Source: Sambucus nigra (lineage: Eukaryota > Streptophyta > Magnoliopsida > Dipsacales > Adoxaceae). Taken from it: DNA of 64,000 nt. Position 1 is the stretch's first letter. Every line of letters begins with the position of its first letter. The DNA lies in the NCBI GenBank assembly GCA_949130495.1, contig OX422221.1:154187241-154251240 (forward strand), in the 5' to 3' direction. Shown here piece by piece: positions 13,201 to 24,669 of this stretch. The translations under genes and the position numbers were made by a program. Below the pieces are notes generated by a model. That model saw only the letters and a list, made by a program, of their open reading frames with translations. It did not search any database and was not told where the DNA came from.

Positions 13201-16200
13201 GAGGCACGGAGACCTCGCACGAGACCAATGTAACTTGTAGGAACGGACCGTGTAGTCGCGAGTCTCCCGGTTTGAGAATAAGATAATAATTTTAAAATAT
13301 CTTGATTAAGCTTTAAAACATACCGTTTGTGTGTGAAAACCCAAACCACCCGCCAAACGGCCCCGTTAGAGGCACGAACACCTTGCACGGGACCAATCTA
13401 ATTTATAAGAACTGACCACGTAGTCGCGGGTTTCCTAGTTTAAGAATATGATGATAATTTGGAAATATCTGGATTAGGCTTAAAAACAAGTCGTTTGAGG
13501 GTGAAAATCCAAAACAACTGCCAAACGGCCCCGAAAGAGATACGAACACCTCGTACGGGACAAATGTAGCTAGTAGGAACTGACCGTGTTGTTACGAGTC
13601 TCCCGATTTGAGAATATGATGATAATTCTAAAATTTATAGTTGGGCTTAAAAATATGCCGTTTGAGGGTGAAATCCCAAACCACCCACCAAACGGCTTGT
13701 AATAGGCACGAACGCCTCGCACGGGACCAATGTAACTTGTAGGAACTACCTCATAGTTGTGGGTTTCCCAATTTGTGAATATGAATTTAATTTGGAAATA
13801 TCTAGATTAGGCTTAAAAAAAGCCATTTGAGGGTAAATACCCAAACCAGCTGCCAAATAGCCCCGTAAGAGGCACGAACACCTCGTACGGGACAAATGTA
13901 ACTCCTAGGAACTAACCGCGTAGTCACGGGGCTCTCGATTTGAGAATAGATGAAAATTTGGAAATATCTATATTAGGCTTAAAAATAAGCCATTTGAGGG
14001 TGAAAACCAAAACCAGCCGCCAAACGGCGCTGTAAGAGGCACGCACACCTCGCACGGGACCAATATAACTCATAGGAACTGACTGTATAGTCGCCGGTCT
14101 CCCGGTTTGAGAATATGATGATAATTTTGAAATATCTAGATTAAGCTTAAAAACAAGCCGTTTGTGGGTGAAAACCCAGAACAGTCGCCAAACGGCCCCG
14201 TAGGAGGCACGAACACCTTGCACGTGACCAATGTAACTTGTAGGAACTGACAACCTAGTCATGAGTCTCTCGGTTTGAGAATATGATGATAATTTTAAAA
14301 TATCTAGTTTAGGCTTAAAAACAAACTGTTGAAGGGTGAAAACCCAAACCCGCCGCCAAACGGCCTCGTAAGAGGCACGAACACCTCAGACGGGACGGAA
14401 CTGATTGCGTAGTCCCGGGAGAATATGAATATAATTTAAAAATATATAAATTAGGTTAAAAACAAGCCGTTTGTGATTGAAAGCCCTAACCAGCAGCCAA
14501 ACGGCCCCGTAAGAGGCACGAACACCTCTCACGGGACCAATTTAACTCATAGGAACTAACCGCGTAGTCGCGGGTCATCCGATTTGAGAATATGACGATA
14601 ATTTGGAAATATCTAGATGAGGATAAAAAAAGACATTTGAGGAAAAAAATCCAAACCAGCCCTCCAAACGGCCCCGTAAGTGGCACGAACAGTTCGAACA
14701 GGACCAAAGTAACTCGTAGGACCTGACCACGTAGTCGTAGGTCTCCTGGTTTGAGAATTTGATGATAATTTGGAAATATCTATATTAGGATTAAAAATAA
14801 GTCGTTTGAGGGTGAAAACCCAAACCACCCGCCAAACGGCCCCATAAGAGGCACGGACCTCGCACGGGATCAATGTAACTTGTAGGAACTCATCTTGTAG
14901 TGACGAGTCTCCCGGTTTGAGAATATGATGATAATTTGATAATAAATAACATAGGATTTGAATAAGCCATTGAAGGGTGAAAACCCAAACCAACCCCTAA
15001 ATATCCCCGTGAGAGGCACGAACACCTCGCACGGGACTAATGTAACTCGTAAGAACTGACCGCGTAGTCACGAGTCTCCCGGTTTGAGAATATGATGATA
15101 ATTTGAAAATATCTAGATTAGGCTTAAAAACAAATCGTTGAATGGTGAAAACCCAAACTAGCAGCCAAACGCTCCGTTAGAGGCACGAACACCTCGCACA
15201 GGATCAATGTAACTCATAGGAACTGATCGCATAGTCACAGGTCTCCCGATTTGAGAATATGACGATAATTTGAAAATATATAGATTAGGCTTAAAAACAA
15301 GCCGTTTGTGGTTGAAAATGCAAATCAGCCACCAAACAGCCCCGTAAGAGGCTCGAACACCTCGCACATGACCAATGTAACTCATAGGAACTGATCGCGT
15401 AGTCACGGGTCTCCCTGTTTGAGAATATGACGATAATTTGAAAATATCTAGATTAGGCTAAAAAAATAAGCCTATTGAGGGTGAAAATCCAAATTAGTCT
15501 CCAAATGGCCCCGTAAGAGGCTCGAACACCTCGTACGGGAATAAAGTAACTCGTAGGAACTGACCTCGTAGTCGCGGGCTTCCTAGTTTGAGAATATGAT
15601 GATAATTTGGAAATGTCTATATTAGGCTTAGAAACAATCCGTTTAAGGGCGAAAATCCAAACCAGCTGCCAAACGGCCCCGTAAGGGGCACGAACTCCTC
15701 GCACGGGACCAATGTAACTCGTAGGAACTGATCGCGTAGTCCCGGGTCTCCCGATTTGAGAACATGAAGATATTTTGAAAATATATAAATTATGCTTAAA
15801 AACAAATCGTTGAAGGGTGAAAACCCAAACCAAACACCAAACGACCCCGTAAGAGGCACGAACACCTCGCACGGGACCAATACAACTCTTAGGAACTGAT
15901 TGTGTGGTCACGGGTTTCCCAGTTTGAGAATATGACAATAATTTGAAAATATCTAGATTAGTCTTAAAAGCAAGCCGTTTGAGGGTGAAAATCCAAACCA
16001 GCGGCCAAACGGCCTCGTAAGGGGCACGAACACCTCGCACGGGACCAATGTAACTGGTAGGAACTCACCTCATAGTCGTGGGTCTCCCGGTTTGAGAATT
16101 AGACGATAATTTAGAAATATCTATATTAGGCTTAAAAACGCACCAGTTGTGGGTGAAAACCCAAACCAGCAGCCAAACGGCCCCGTAAGAGGAATCAACA

Positions 16201-18800
16201 CCTTGCATAGAACCAACGAGCTCATAGGACTCACCGTGTAGTCACGAGTCTCCCGTTTTCAGAATATGACATTAATTTGGAAATATCTAGATTAGGGTTA
16301 AAAACAAGTCGTTGAGGCTGAAAATCCAAACGAGTTGCCAAACGGCCCTGTAAGAGGCACAAACACCTCGCACGGGACCAATGTAAATTATAGGAACTGA
16401 CCTCATAGTCGCAGGTCTCCCGATTTGAAAATATGATGATAATTTGAAAATATTCAGATGAGGCTTAAAAATAAGCCGTTTGAGGTTGAAGACGCAAACT
16501 AGCCGCCAAACGTCCCCGTAAGTGGAACGAAGATCTCATACGGGACCAATGTAACTAGTAGGAATAGGCGCGTACTCGTGGGTCTTCCAGTTTGAGAATA
16601 TGACAATAATTTAGAAATATCTAGATTAAGCTTAAAAACACACCGTTTGTGGGTGAAAACCCAAACCAGCCATCAAATGGCCCCGTAAGAGGCACGAACA
16701 CCACGCACGAGACCAATGTAACTTGTAGGAAATGACCGCGTAGTCGCGGGTTTAATGATTTGAGATTATGACGATAGTTTAGAAATATCAAGCTTAGGCT
16801 TAAAAATAATCCGTTTAAAGGTGAAAATCCAAACAAGCCGCCAAACAGCCCCGTAAGAGGCACGGACACCTCGCACGGGACCAATGTAACTCGTAGGAAC
16901 TGATCACGTAGTCACGGGTCTCTCGGTTTGAGAATATGATGATATTTTGCAAATATATAGATTAGGCATAAAAGCAAGCCATTAGAGGGTGAAAACCCAA
17001 ACCAGCCACCAAACGGCCTCGTAAGAGGCACTAACACCTTGGACGAGACCATTGTAACTTGCAGGAACTGACCGCGTAGTTGCGGGTCACCCGATTTGAG
17101 AATAAGATGATAATTTTAAAATATATAGATTAGGCATAAAAAAAGCCGTTAAAGGGTGAAACCCGTAACTAACCACCAAACGGCCCCGTAAGAGGCGCGA
17201 ACACCTCGCACGGGACCATTGTAACTCGTAGGAACTGATCGCGTAGTCACGGGTCTCTCGGTTTGATAATATGATGATATTTTGAAAATATATAGATATG
17301 GCAAAAAAATAAGCCGTTAGAGGGAACCAGCCGCCAAACGGCCCCGTAAGAGGCATGAACACCTCGCACGGAACCAACGAACTCGTAGGACTGAACGCGT
17401 AGTCACGGTTTCTCGATTTGAGAATCAAATGATAATTTGGAAATATCTAGATTAGGCTAAAAAAATAAACCATTTGAGGGTCAAAACCCAAACCAGCCGC
17501 CAAACGGCCTCGTAAGAGGCCCGAACACCTCGTACGAGACCAATATAACTTGTAGGAAATGATCTTGTAGTCACGAGTCTTTCGATTTGTGAATATGATG
17601 ATAATTTGATAATATATAACTTAGGATTAGACATAAGCCGTTGAAGGGTGAAAACCCAAACCAGCCCCTAAATAGCCCCGTTAGAGATGTGAGCACTCGC
17701 ATGGGTCCAATGTAACTCGTAGGAACTAACCGCGTAGTCACGGGTCTCTCGATTTGAGAATATGACGATAATTTGAAAATATCTAGATTAGGCTAAAAAA
17801 CAAACCGTTGTAGGGTGAAAACCAAAACCAAAGACCAAACGACCCCGTAATAGGCACGAACACTTCGCACAGGACCAATATAACTCGTAGGAACTGATCG
17901 TGTAGTCACGGGTTTCCCAGTTTGAGAATATGACAATAATTTGGAAATATCTAGATTAGGCTTAAAAATAAGCCGTTTGAGGGTGAAAATCCAAACCAGC
18001 TGCCCAACGGCCCTGTAAGAGGCACGAACACCTCACATGGGACCAATATAGATTGTAGGAACTGACCGCGTAGTCGCGGGTCTCCCGATTTGAGAATATG
18101 ATGATAATTTGAAAATACCTAGATTAGGTTTAAAAATAAACTGTTTGAGGGTGAAGACACAAACCAGCCGCCAAATGGCCCTGTTAGAGGCATGGACACC
18201 TCGTACGGGACCAATGTAAGTCATAGGAACTGACCACGTAGTTGCGGGTCTCCCGATTTGAGAATATGATGATAATTTGGAAATATCTAGATTAGGCTTA
18301 AAAATAAGCCGTTTGAGGGTGAAGACACAAATTAGCCGACAAACGGCGCTATAAGAGGCACGAAGACCTCCCACGGGACCGATGTAACTTGTCGGAACGG
18401 ACCGCGTAGTCGCGGGTCTCTCGGTTTGAGAATATGATAATAATTTTGAAATATCTTGATTAAGCTTTAAAACATACCGTTTGTGGGTGAAAACCCAAAC
18501 CAACCCTCCAAACGGCCCCGTAACAGGCACGGACATCTTGCATGGGACCAATCTAATTTATAAGAACTGACCGCATAATCGCAGGTTTCCTGGTTTGAGA
18601 ATATGATGATAATTTGGAAATATCTGGATTAGGCTTAAAAACAAGTCGTTTGAGGGTGAAAATCCAAATTAACTGCCAAACTGTCCCGAAAGAGATATGA
18701 ACACCTCACACGGGACAAATGTAGCTCGTAGGAACTGACCGTGTAGTTGCGAGTCTCCCAATTTGAGAATATGGCGATAATTCTGAAATACCTAGTTAGG
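7262..18800 (-). repeat. Recurring multi-monomer block, about four irregular copies in the left array
   Basis: A set of recognisable monomer variants returns in the same order. A monomer lacking the AGGCAC bases (CCCCGTTATGAACACC type) is at 7397, 10389 and 12863. A monomer with ATATCTTGATTAAG is at 7831, 10800, 13297 and 18451. The monomer pair with CTCGTGGGAACTC and TCAAGATTA is at 1, 8186, about 11130 and about 18790. Spacing is irregular (about 3.0, 2.5 and 5.2 kb), as expected if unequal crossing-over repeatedly added and removed whole monomers. Confidence 0.7.
8186..10230 (-). repeat. Segmental duplication within the left array, copy 2
   Basis: Near-identical copy of 1-2044 at an offset of 8185 bp, close to 49 monomers of 167 bp. 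Shared private variants include the AACGGCTTGTAATAGG monomer at 8219, the GAGGATAAAAAAAGCCG monomer near 9511 and the short TTGTAGGTCTTGTAG monomer near 9764. Immediately after about 10230 the sequence instead resembles 7262 onward, so this copy is joined to a different higher-order block. Confidence 0.85.
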
Positions 18801-19253
18801 CTTAAAAATAAGCCGTTTGAGGGTGAAAACCCAAACCACCCACCAAACGGCCTGTAAGAGGCATGAACTCCTCATATGGGACCAATCTAACTCGTGGGAA
18901 CTCACCGCGAAGTCACAGGTCCTCCAGTTTGAGAATATGACGATAATTTGAAAATATCAAGATTTGGCTTAAAAATAAGTCGTTGAAGGGTGAAAACTCA
19001 AATCAACCCCGAAACTGCCCCGTAGGAGGCACGAACACCTCGTACGGAACCAATGTAACTCGTAGGAACTGACCCCGTAGTCGTGGATCTCCCAGTTTGA
19101 GAATAAGATGATATTTGAAAAATATATATATTAGGCATAAAAATAAGCCTTTAAAAGGTGAAAACCCAAACCAGTTGCCAAACGGCCCCTTAAGAGGCAC
19201 TAACACCTCGCACGGGACCAACGAACTCGTAGGACTGACCAAATAGTCACGGG

Positions 19254-20680
19254 ACCATGTACGAGTTTGATAAGGATTTTCTTGAATTCTGCCATAAAAT
19301 GGCAGGAGGCTGCAGTGCAGAATTACGAGAAGGGGTGCAAAAATTGGAGGAATTCATTACAAATCCTCCAACGAATATTGCAGCAGCAGCACTCTCAGTC
19401 AAGTTGGAAGAATTGCGATTGGAACTGTAACGTGTTCAAATGGTACAGTAAAGCCACATCCCAGAAACTAAAGAAAAGGTTGAGAACCTTGCTGCAGATG
19501 TTGGTGTTTTGGCTGACGAGCTTCGTACTTATTTGGGTAGACTTGATGAGGATTTTGGGTTGCTGAAAAAGGCATGGCTCAACGCTGGTAGCAATGACAC
19601 TAGTGCTGGAGTCAAGAAGTATAAAATTCCAGAACCGAACGCATTTGCTGGTGCAAGGTCGGTGAAGGAATTGGAGAATTTTGTGTATGATATGGAACAG
19701 TATTTCAAGACTGCTCATATCAACAAAATGGATAAGGTTGCAGTCACCACAATGTACTTATGTGATGATGCAAAATTTTAGTGGAAAACTCGGACCGAAG
19801 AAAAGAACAGGTCTGAAATTAGTTCATGGAGGGAACTAAAGAAGGAATTGCTGGAAACATTGCAACACGTGAAGAACGACAAGACTGTGCGGGATTACAT
19901 GAAAGAGTTCACGTCGATGATGATGGATGTTAAGGGAATGTCCGAGGAAGACAAGGTCTTCAAATTCGTTTCCAATATTCAGCCTTAGGCACAAGCTAAA
20001 TTTTTCATCAAGTAGTAGCAGTAACGGATAGTCTAGTGGATCTCAAACTGGACCGGTCAGATGCTATTTCATTTAAGTCCAAAGGTAAAGACAAAGTTGT
20101 GTCAGAATCGGGCAAAGATGGAGGGATAAAAAATGACATGGGAAAGGGGGATGATGGACAACCACACAAAGGAGAAGGTAGCTATTCTGGGTGTTTCATT
20201 TGAAAGGGTTCACACCGGGAAAATGATTATCCAATGCGGGAAAAGCTTGTTACAATTCAAGTGGAAGAGTCAAGAGATGTTGGCTCAAGTTCAGGTGGGG
20301 CAGATGGTCATGTCAACCCCTTAGTTTTGATAGTGGACTCCAAGCAATGGAGTCTGGATAAATGGGCGATTGAAGCCTTGGTGTGCATGGGTTGCAAGAA
20401 CCTCGCATTACTAAGAGAAACTTCTATGTTAAGTGGTAAAAATGTGGAGGTTATGGTCCTGCTAAGGTGTTGTTACTAGTTGGCTTCAAAGAGCAGTTGT
20501 GCTTCTCCCAAAAACGGATTTGGGTAGTTTTCATGGGAGTTGCTGGGAAAAATAGATGTAAAAATAGGATTGCATCAGTTGGTCACTTGGAGATCATGGG
20601 ATCTCTAGACACCTGTTGGAAGGATAATGCAACAGTTTTGAAGGTATTTTCGTGGAGAAACCTGGCAACATCTAATTAAG
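19254..20680 (+). pseudogene. gag: Ty3/gypsy retrotransposon gag remnant
   Basis: A plus-strand capsid/nucleocapsid coding remnant. Reading starts in the frame of 19260. It continues through a coiled-coil-like N-terminus (KLEELRLEL, then ETKEKVENLAADVGVLADEL), the gag core (KIPEPNAFAGARSVKELENF, then WKTRTEEKNRSEISSW) and VRDYMKEFTSMMMDVKGMSE. This is the order seen in plant Ty3/gypsy Retrotrans_gag domains. Two conserved tryptophan positions are TAG, at 19779 (AKF*WKTR) and at 19987 (IQP*AQAK). A frameshift follows. A zinc knuckle is recognisable at 20192-20230 in another frame but is broken: its second Cys is TGA at 20201 and its last Cys is Tyr at 20228. After about 20480 I recognise nothing firm. 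No LTR was found at either side. It abuts the satellite array directly. Confidence 0.8.
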
Positions 20681-20859
20681 ACAATTTTGTCCTTTATTTC
20701 ATGTTTAAACCCAACAAAATCTTAATTAAACTAGTTTATATGTTCACCATCAAAATACTACAAGTTATATACATGAGAATATGAATTTTAAATCCTAAAA
20801 ATCCAATTAAATGGGTCTAATATCAAGTAGGTGAGGGAGGAGTGCGTGTTAGAGGTTTG
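20681..20859. other. Unassigned AT-rich spacer
   Basis: Contains only short fragments with many stops in all frames. I see no repeat or gene signature. It separates the gag remnant from the LINE remnant that follows. Confidence 0.5.
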
Positions 20860-21662
20860 GAGATTATTAGTGCAGCTTATGGGATTAAAATTGGTTGAAG
20901 ATTTCACACTTCAAAAGGTATTTGGGCTAGATTCAAGAGAAATAAGTACAAGAACAATGATGCTAGATTAATGGTCACAACATAATATAAAAGAATTAGG
21001 GATGGTAATTCTATTATTAAGACAATACCACTTCTACTAATTATGTGCCTACAACTAGTATTAGTTCCTTATGGTCCAATCTATGGTCTTCATTTGTTCC
21101 TCCTAAAATCTCCATTTGTATATGAAAGATTATTTACAATGTTATTCCTTTGAATTTCAAAATGAAGGATTTATGCATCCTTACTATGCCTATATGTCAG
21201 TGATGTCTCATCAATGAGGAAACAAGTCAACATTTGTTTATAGAAGGACCTATTCTCAAGGAAATTTGGAATCATTTCGCTACTTTTTTTAAAGTTAAAC
21301 CAAGCGTGTCCTCTATCCCTGTTCAAAGTGTGTCCTGGTGAATCTTTAAAGATAACAAGGACTAACTGAAATTCATCTTCAAGATTAACCTCTCCCTCAT
21401 TCTCCAAACTAAATGTTGATGCTCTAGTAGGGATAATCCAGGTGATAGCGGTATTGGTGCTATCATCAGATGGCATAAAGGTGAATTTATTCATGTTTTT
21501 CAAGAGTATACTAGGTACTCCACAAGTCTTTAGAGGGTATTGTGCAAGAGATTATGTACCTGATTTTTTATCATCAGATTACCATCAATCATATTTGGAG
21601 GAAAAACAATTCAGTAGCAGATGGCCTAGTATCCTTAGGAGAGGATATATATCCTTTATTTA
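20860..21662 (+). pseudogene. LINE 3' remnant: zf-RVT and RNase H-like tail, plus strand
   Basis: Plus-strand translation shows the C-terminal part of a plant L1-type LINE ORF2. A zf-RVT-like segment (PPKISICI, then KIIYNVIPLNFKMKDL, NEETSQHLFIEGPILKEIW) begins near 21099. It is followed by RNase H-like sequence at about 21420-21520 (RDNPGDSGIGAIIRWHKGEF) and a tail near 21592-21660 (GGKNNSVADGLVSLGED). The tail resembles the NSVAD-x-LA end typical of LINE RNase H domains. Stops at 21123 and 21201 fall inside the zf-RVT part, and the tail is in a different frame from the core, so at least one frameshift is present. Upstream RT sequence is missing; the copy is truncated at its 5' end, which is common for LINEs. 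Confidence 0.7.
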
Positions 21663-21910
21663 ATTTTTATCATAACTATATTTAAACACACTAAATAGAA
21701 TTATAATTCATAACCAAACATTCTCTAAACACTTTTAATCGAAAAGAAAACATGAAACGAGATTGTTTGCTTTGATGTTATTCCTTTCGACTGACATATC
21801 TTTTCCTTATATTTTTCACTTGAAATAGAGTTGTATGTAAACATAGAAACATGGCATATTAGATTAAGGTTATGCAAATTTCCATGACACAATAATGTAT
21901 TTCAGGCATT
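21663..21910. other. Unassigned AT-rich spacer
   Basis: AT-rich sequence without a recognisable coding or repeat pattern. It may include the 3' untranslated part of the plus-strand LINE just upstream, but no poly(A) tract marks its end. Confidence 0.4.
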
Positions 21911-22125
21911 GCGGTTCCATGATTGATTAATGTAATCCTGCCTCCTTGAATAAATGAGAATGGAAGACCATCCAAAACTTTTATTCCTAATGTTGTTAGT
22001 CGTCTCTGTAAATGTTGAAATATTTTTTCTACCAACATTAACAGGGAAGCCTAGATATTTGATAGGGAAGTTTTTATTAGGGAGCCTAGTGAGTTGAGAT
22101 ATAGACTTCAACTTACCGTCACTAT
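21911..22125 (-). pseudogene. LINE reverse-transcriptase fragment (duplicate of 24774-24990)
   Basis: Minus-strand translation gives SQLTRLPNKNFPIKYLGFPV, then NVGRKNISTF and IRNKSFGWSS, the thumb-side segment that follows the RT catalytic core in plant LINE ORF2. It repeats 24774-24990 at an offset of about 2863 bp with about 11 mismatches in 195 aligned bases. No other LINE domain adjoins it: microsatellite DNA lies on one side and unassigned sequence on the other. It is a duplicated or separately inserted scrap and cannot make a functional product. Confidence 0.8.
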
Positions 22126-22155
22126 ACACATTATATTTATATACTACAACACAAA

Positions 22156-22181
22156 CATATATAATTACATGTATATAATTA

Positions 22182-22223
<42 letters not shown>

Positions 22224-22256
22224 ATTACATGTATATACTTACTCGCACACACACAT

Positions 22257-22318
<62 letters not shown>

Positions 22319-22430
22319 ATATGTATATACTACACATGCGCAACACACACTATATATATACTATATACACACACATACTCTCACATGCTTCACAAACACA
22401 CACACACATATCTATACACACACATAAACA
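22156..22430. repeat. (CA)n / (TA)n microsatellite cluster
   Basis: Two long (CA)n runs (about 22184-22217 and 22275-22314), a (TA)n run (about 22257-22274) and scattered ACAC blocks up to about 22430. A segment of about 35 bp (ACATATATAATTACATGTAT and the following bases) is present twice, at 22156 and 22216, 60 bp apart. The cluster has probably grown by slippage plus one tandem duplication. The open frames here encode only His-Thr or Cys-Val repeats and are not genes. Confidence 0.9.
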
Positions 22431-23329
22431 AAAAAAAAACCATTCACCAATCTCACCACCCAAGAAAATTCGCACTCCACACCAGTTAAACCCATTAACC
22501 ATCCTATCCTCACCAATACCAATCCGATAACCACTACCGGAACTACCATGCCCCATGCGCTATTCTCATCCTAAACTGGACCCAAGCCAGGTTCAACACA
22601 TCCCAATACCCACATAAGCTAATCAAAGCTATACCCCTTTATCTCTCTTCCAACCCATCTAGTAAACCCAAACCCATATTTCTATGTGCAACCCATTAGC
22701 ATCCCTCTTCTCTTTCCAGTCACACCCAATAAATAACATACAATCCTAACACCCTTCTTTCTCTTCATCCCAAGACCAGCTACTCCTTAAACCGACACAC
22801 ACAAGCATATTTATATATGTTTAAATGGGTGGGAACCCATACTCTTACCTAACTCAACCAAACACTCCATATATAAATAAAGAAAAGAAAAAGAGTGGAT
22901 GTTCGGACACAGTTATGACACAATCCAACTTTTGGTTTATTTTAGGTTCATTTTGTTGTGTAATTTTAGAAGTAGTTTGGTGTAATTTTTTGGTTATTTC
23001 TTTTATATTTTTTAGAGAATTGTGAGAGGCAGAATACATTTATTGAGACACAAATTGTGAGTTGAGTGAAATTTTTCAGTATTGTAAAACTCAAATTTAT
23101 GGGGGTGATTATTGTTCAAGTTTGGGAGTTAATATGAAATGCAACAAAACCTATCTTAATATTTATTCTCATTTTAACTAATAGATAAATAGTCTCTTTG
23201 TGACATAGCTCAAGCAATGAAAACTAGAGGTTAAGCTCAATGCTTTAGTTTTGACAAGCTTGAAATACGAGGATATATAACTATCCCCATTACAAAGAGC
23301 AACTAGATAGATAATAACAATAAACCTAG
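22431..23329. other. Unassigned region with strong C-over-G strand bias
   Basis: No gene signature found. The first 370 bases or so are very rich in A and C and almost devoid of G on the plus strand. The remainder is AT-rich and includes a run of TTTT-rich sequence near 22920-23010. The region lies downstream (3') of the minus-strand LINE and may hold part of its untranslated tail or a retrotransposon fragment I cannot classify. Confidence 0.5.
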
Positions 23330-23419
23330 AGATTTATAAGAACCTCCATTACAATGCATCACTTCTTTCGAATATGGGGACAACCTACTTTATCTAAAAT
23401 CACAAGACCTTTAATAATC

Positions 23420-23840
23420 AGAGGAAGAGAGGAAGTATTCCAAAAGAATTCCGATTTTTGAATAGTGGATGCCATACAGGCCAGAGTATCCGCTACAGAG
23501 TTAAATTCGCTGCAAGCATAAGTGATGGAGAAGGCAAGAGGAAGTTGAGAACTTTGTAACTCCTCTATAATGAGCTAATGAGGTTTACTTTTTAATTTCT
23601 TACACATTTATATGCCTTCACTCAAGGCCAGAGTTTCAACTTGAACAAAGTATTTCTTGCCCACTGCTATATTGAATGCTTCTAAGAGATTGCCTGAATG
23701 GTCCCTAATGATTCCTCCTATGACACTAGGGCCAGGGTTGCCTTGAGAGGCACCATTTATATTGATCTTGAATTGACCATCTTGAGGTTTTTCCCAAGAA
23801 AATTTGATTATGGAAACCACTTTAGGCTTGATTTTAATCT
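23420..23840 (-). pseudogene. LINE RNase H domain remnant
   Basis: The minus frame gives WEKPQDGQFKININGASQGN, then PGPSVIGGIIRDHSGNLLEA and VETLALSEGI. This is the RVT_3-type RNase H that ends many plant LINE ORF2 proteins. A stop follows the SEGI segment. Homology resumes with FNSVADTLACMAST around 23508-23465, the usual C-terminal NSVAD motif. The first acidic residue (Asp in the family's NxDG motif) reads NING, so a catalytic Asp appears lost. Confidence 0.8.
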
Positions 23841-24108
23841 TGAACTAATGAATAGCATATTCCTCACCATCCTTGTACCTATATTGGAAAACAACAATAG
23901 AAGATAAATTAAAATGTGTAGCTGAAGCTTTATTAATGATGTTCTCTGATTTCACAGAGATGTTCTCAAAAGGCTTGAGATTCCAAGCTTTCCAAAGCTC
24001 CCATATGATAATTTTAGGTATGTTATAATAAATTAATTGTTTATGATCTCTATTTAGAATTTTTAACCACCAAGAAATGAGCATACTTTTGCAGTTTGGG
24101 AAGTTCAT

Positions 24109-24544
24109 TCAAACTAAAAGTTTATTCCCAAAGAAGTTCCACACTTCTATAGCTACTGGAAATTTAATCAATAAGTGGTTTAAAGATTCTATGTAACTCT
24201 CACAATTTTTACATTTGGAGGAAATATTTATACCAAGATCATGGATAGCAGAATCTAGAGGCAAAGCTTTATGCAATACTTTCCACACAAAGACGTTGAT
24301 TTTAGGAGGGCAATTGCTTCTCCACACATAATTCCAACTCCAAAGATAATGGTCTAATTAGATTCACAGCTTCATATGAAGTTTTTAACTTGAACTCCCT
24401 AGTAGTATAAGGAATACATAGAGACCTATTCTCATCAATAAGATCTGCAACCTTATCTTGAACCACCATATTTCTTTTAAATGTTTCAGAGCTTTTGGAA
24501 GAGTTGGAAGTGGACTTGAATTTTTCCTCATGAAGGTTCCCCAA
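24109..24544 (-). pseudogene. LINE zf-RVT domain and preceding linker
   Basis: Minus-strand frames give VADLIDENRSLCIPY and FKLKTSYEAV, the linker that normally precedes zf-RVT. The domain itself follows: CPPKINVFVWKVLHKALPLD, then SSKCKNCESYIESLNHLL. The Cys-x2-Cys pair and the following His are intact. The linker and the domain lie in overlapping different frames around 24302-24327, so a small frameshift separates them. The segment connects the RT upstream to the RNase H downstream. Confidence 0.8.
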
Positions 24545-24669
24545 AGCCTATTGTCAAATTTCTATTTCCATTAGAGTTTTAAAATAGAAGCTTGAATAAT
24601 AATCTACATAGATCTGGTATTTAAACCCCCTTCTTCCCATTTGAGCCACTGAAAAGACTTATCTTCAGA

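Larger units (their letters stand above)
1..19253 (-). repeat. Satellite array, left subfamily (~167-168 bp monomer, ~115 copies)
   Basis: Tandem array filling the left 19 kb and running off the window start. On the plus strand each unit reads, in order, a GCCGTTTGAGGGTGAAAAC block, a GGCCCCGTAAGAGGCACGAA block, a GGGACCAATGTAACTCGTAG block, and an AT-rich block ending TTAGGCTTAAAAAC. Successive copies of the first block lie at about 7, 173, 341, 508 and 674, giving steps of 166-168 bp. Strand is set relative to the right array, whose monomer I call plus; this array is inverted. Monomers differ from each other by many substitutions and small indels, so it is an old or poorly homogenised array. 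No transposon interrupts it. It ends at CACGGG near 19253, in mid-monomer, where gag-like sequence begins. A centromeric role is plausible from unit length but is only an inference. Confidence 0.95.

Noticed and set aside
1..19253. Regular repeats with variable blocks, considered as a CRISPR array
   Set aside because: Units of about 167 bp are similar along their whole length, with no repeat-spacer alternation and no cas genes. The surrounding elements are plant retrotransposons.
22094..22556. Open frames encoding His-Thr or Cys-Val runs
   Set aside because: They are direct translations of (CA)n and (TA)n microsatellites.
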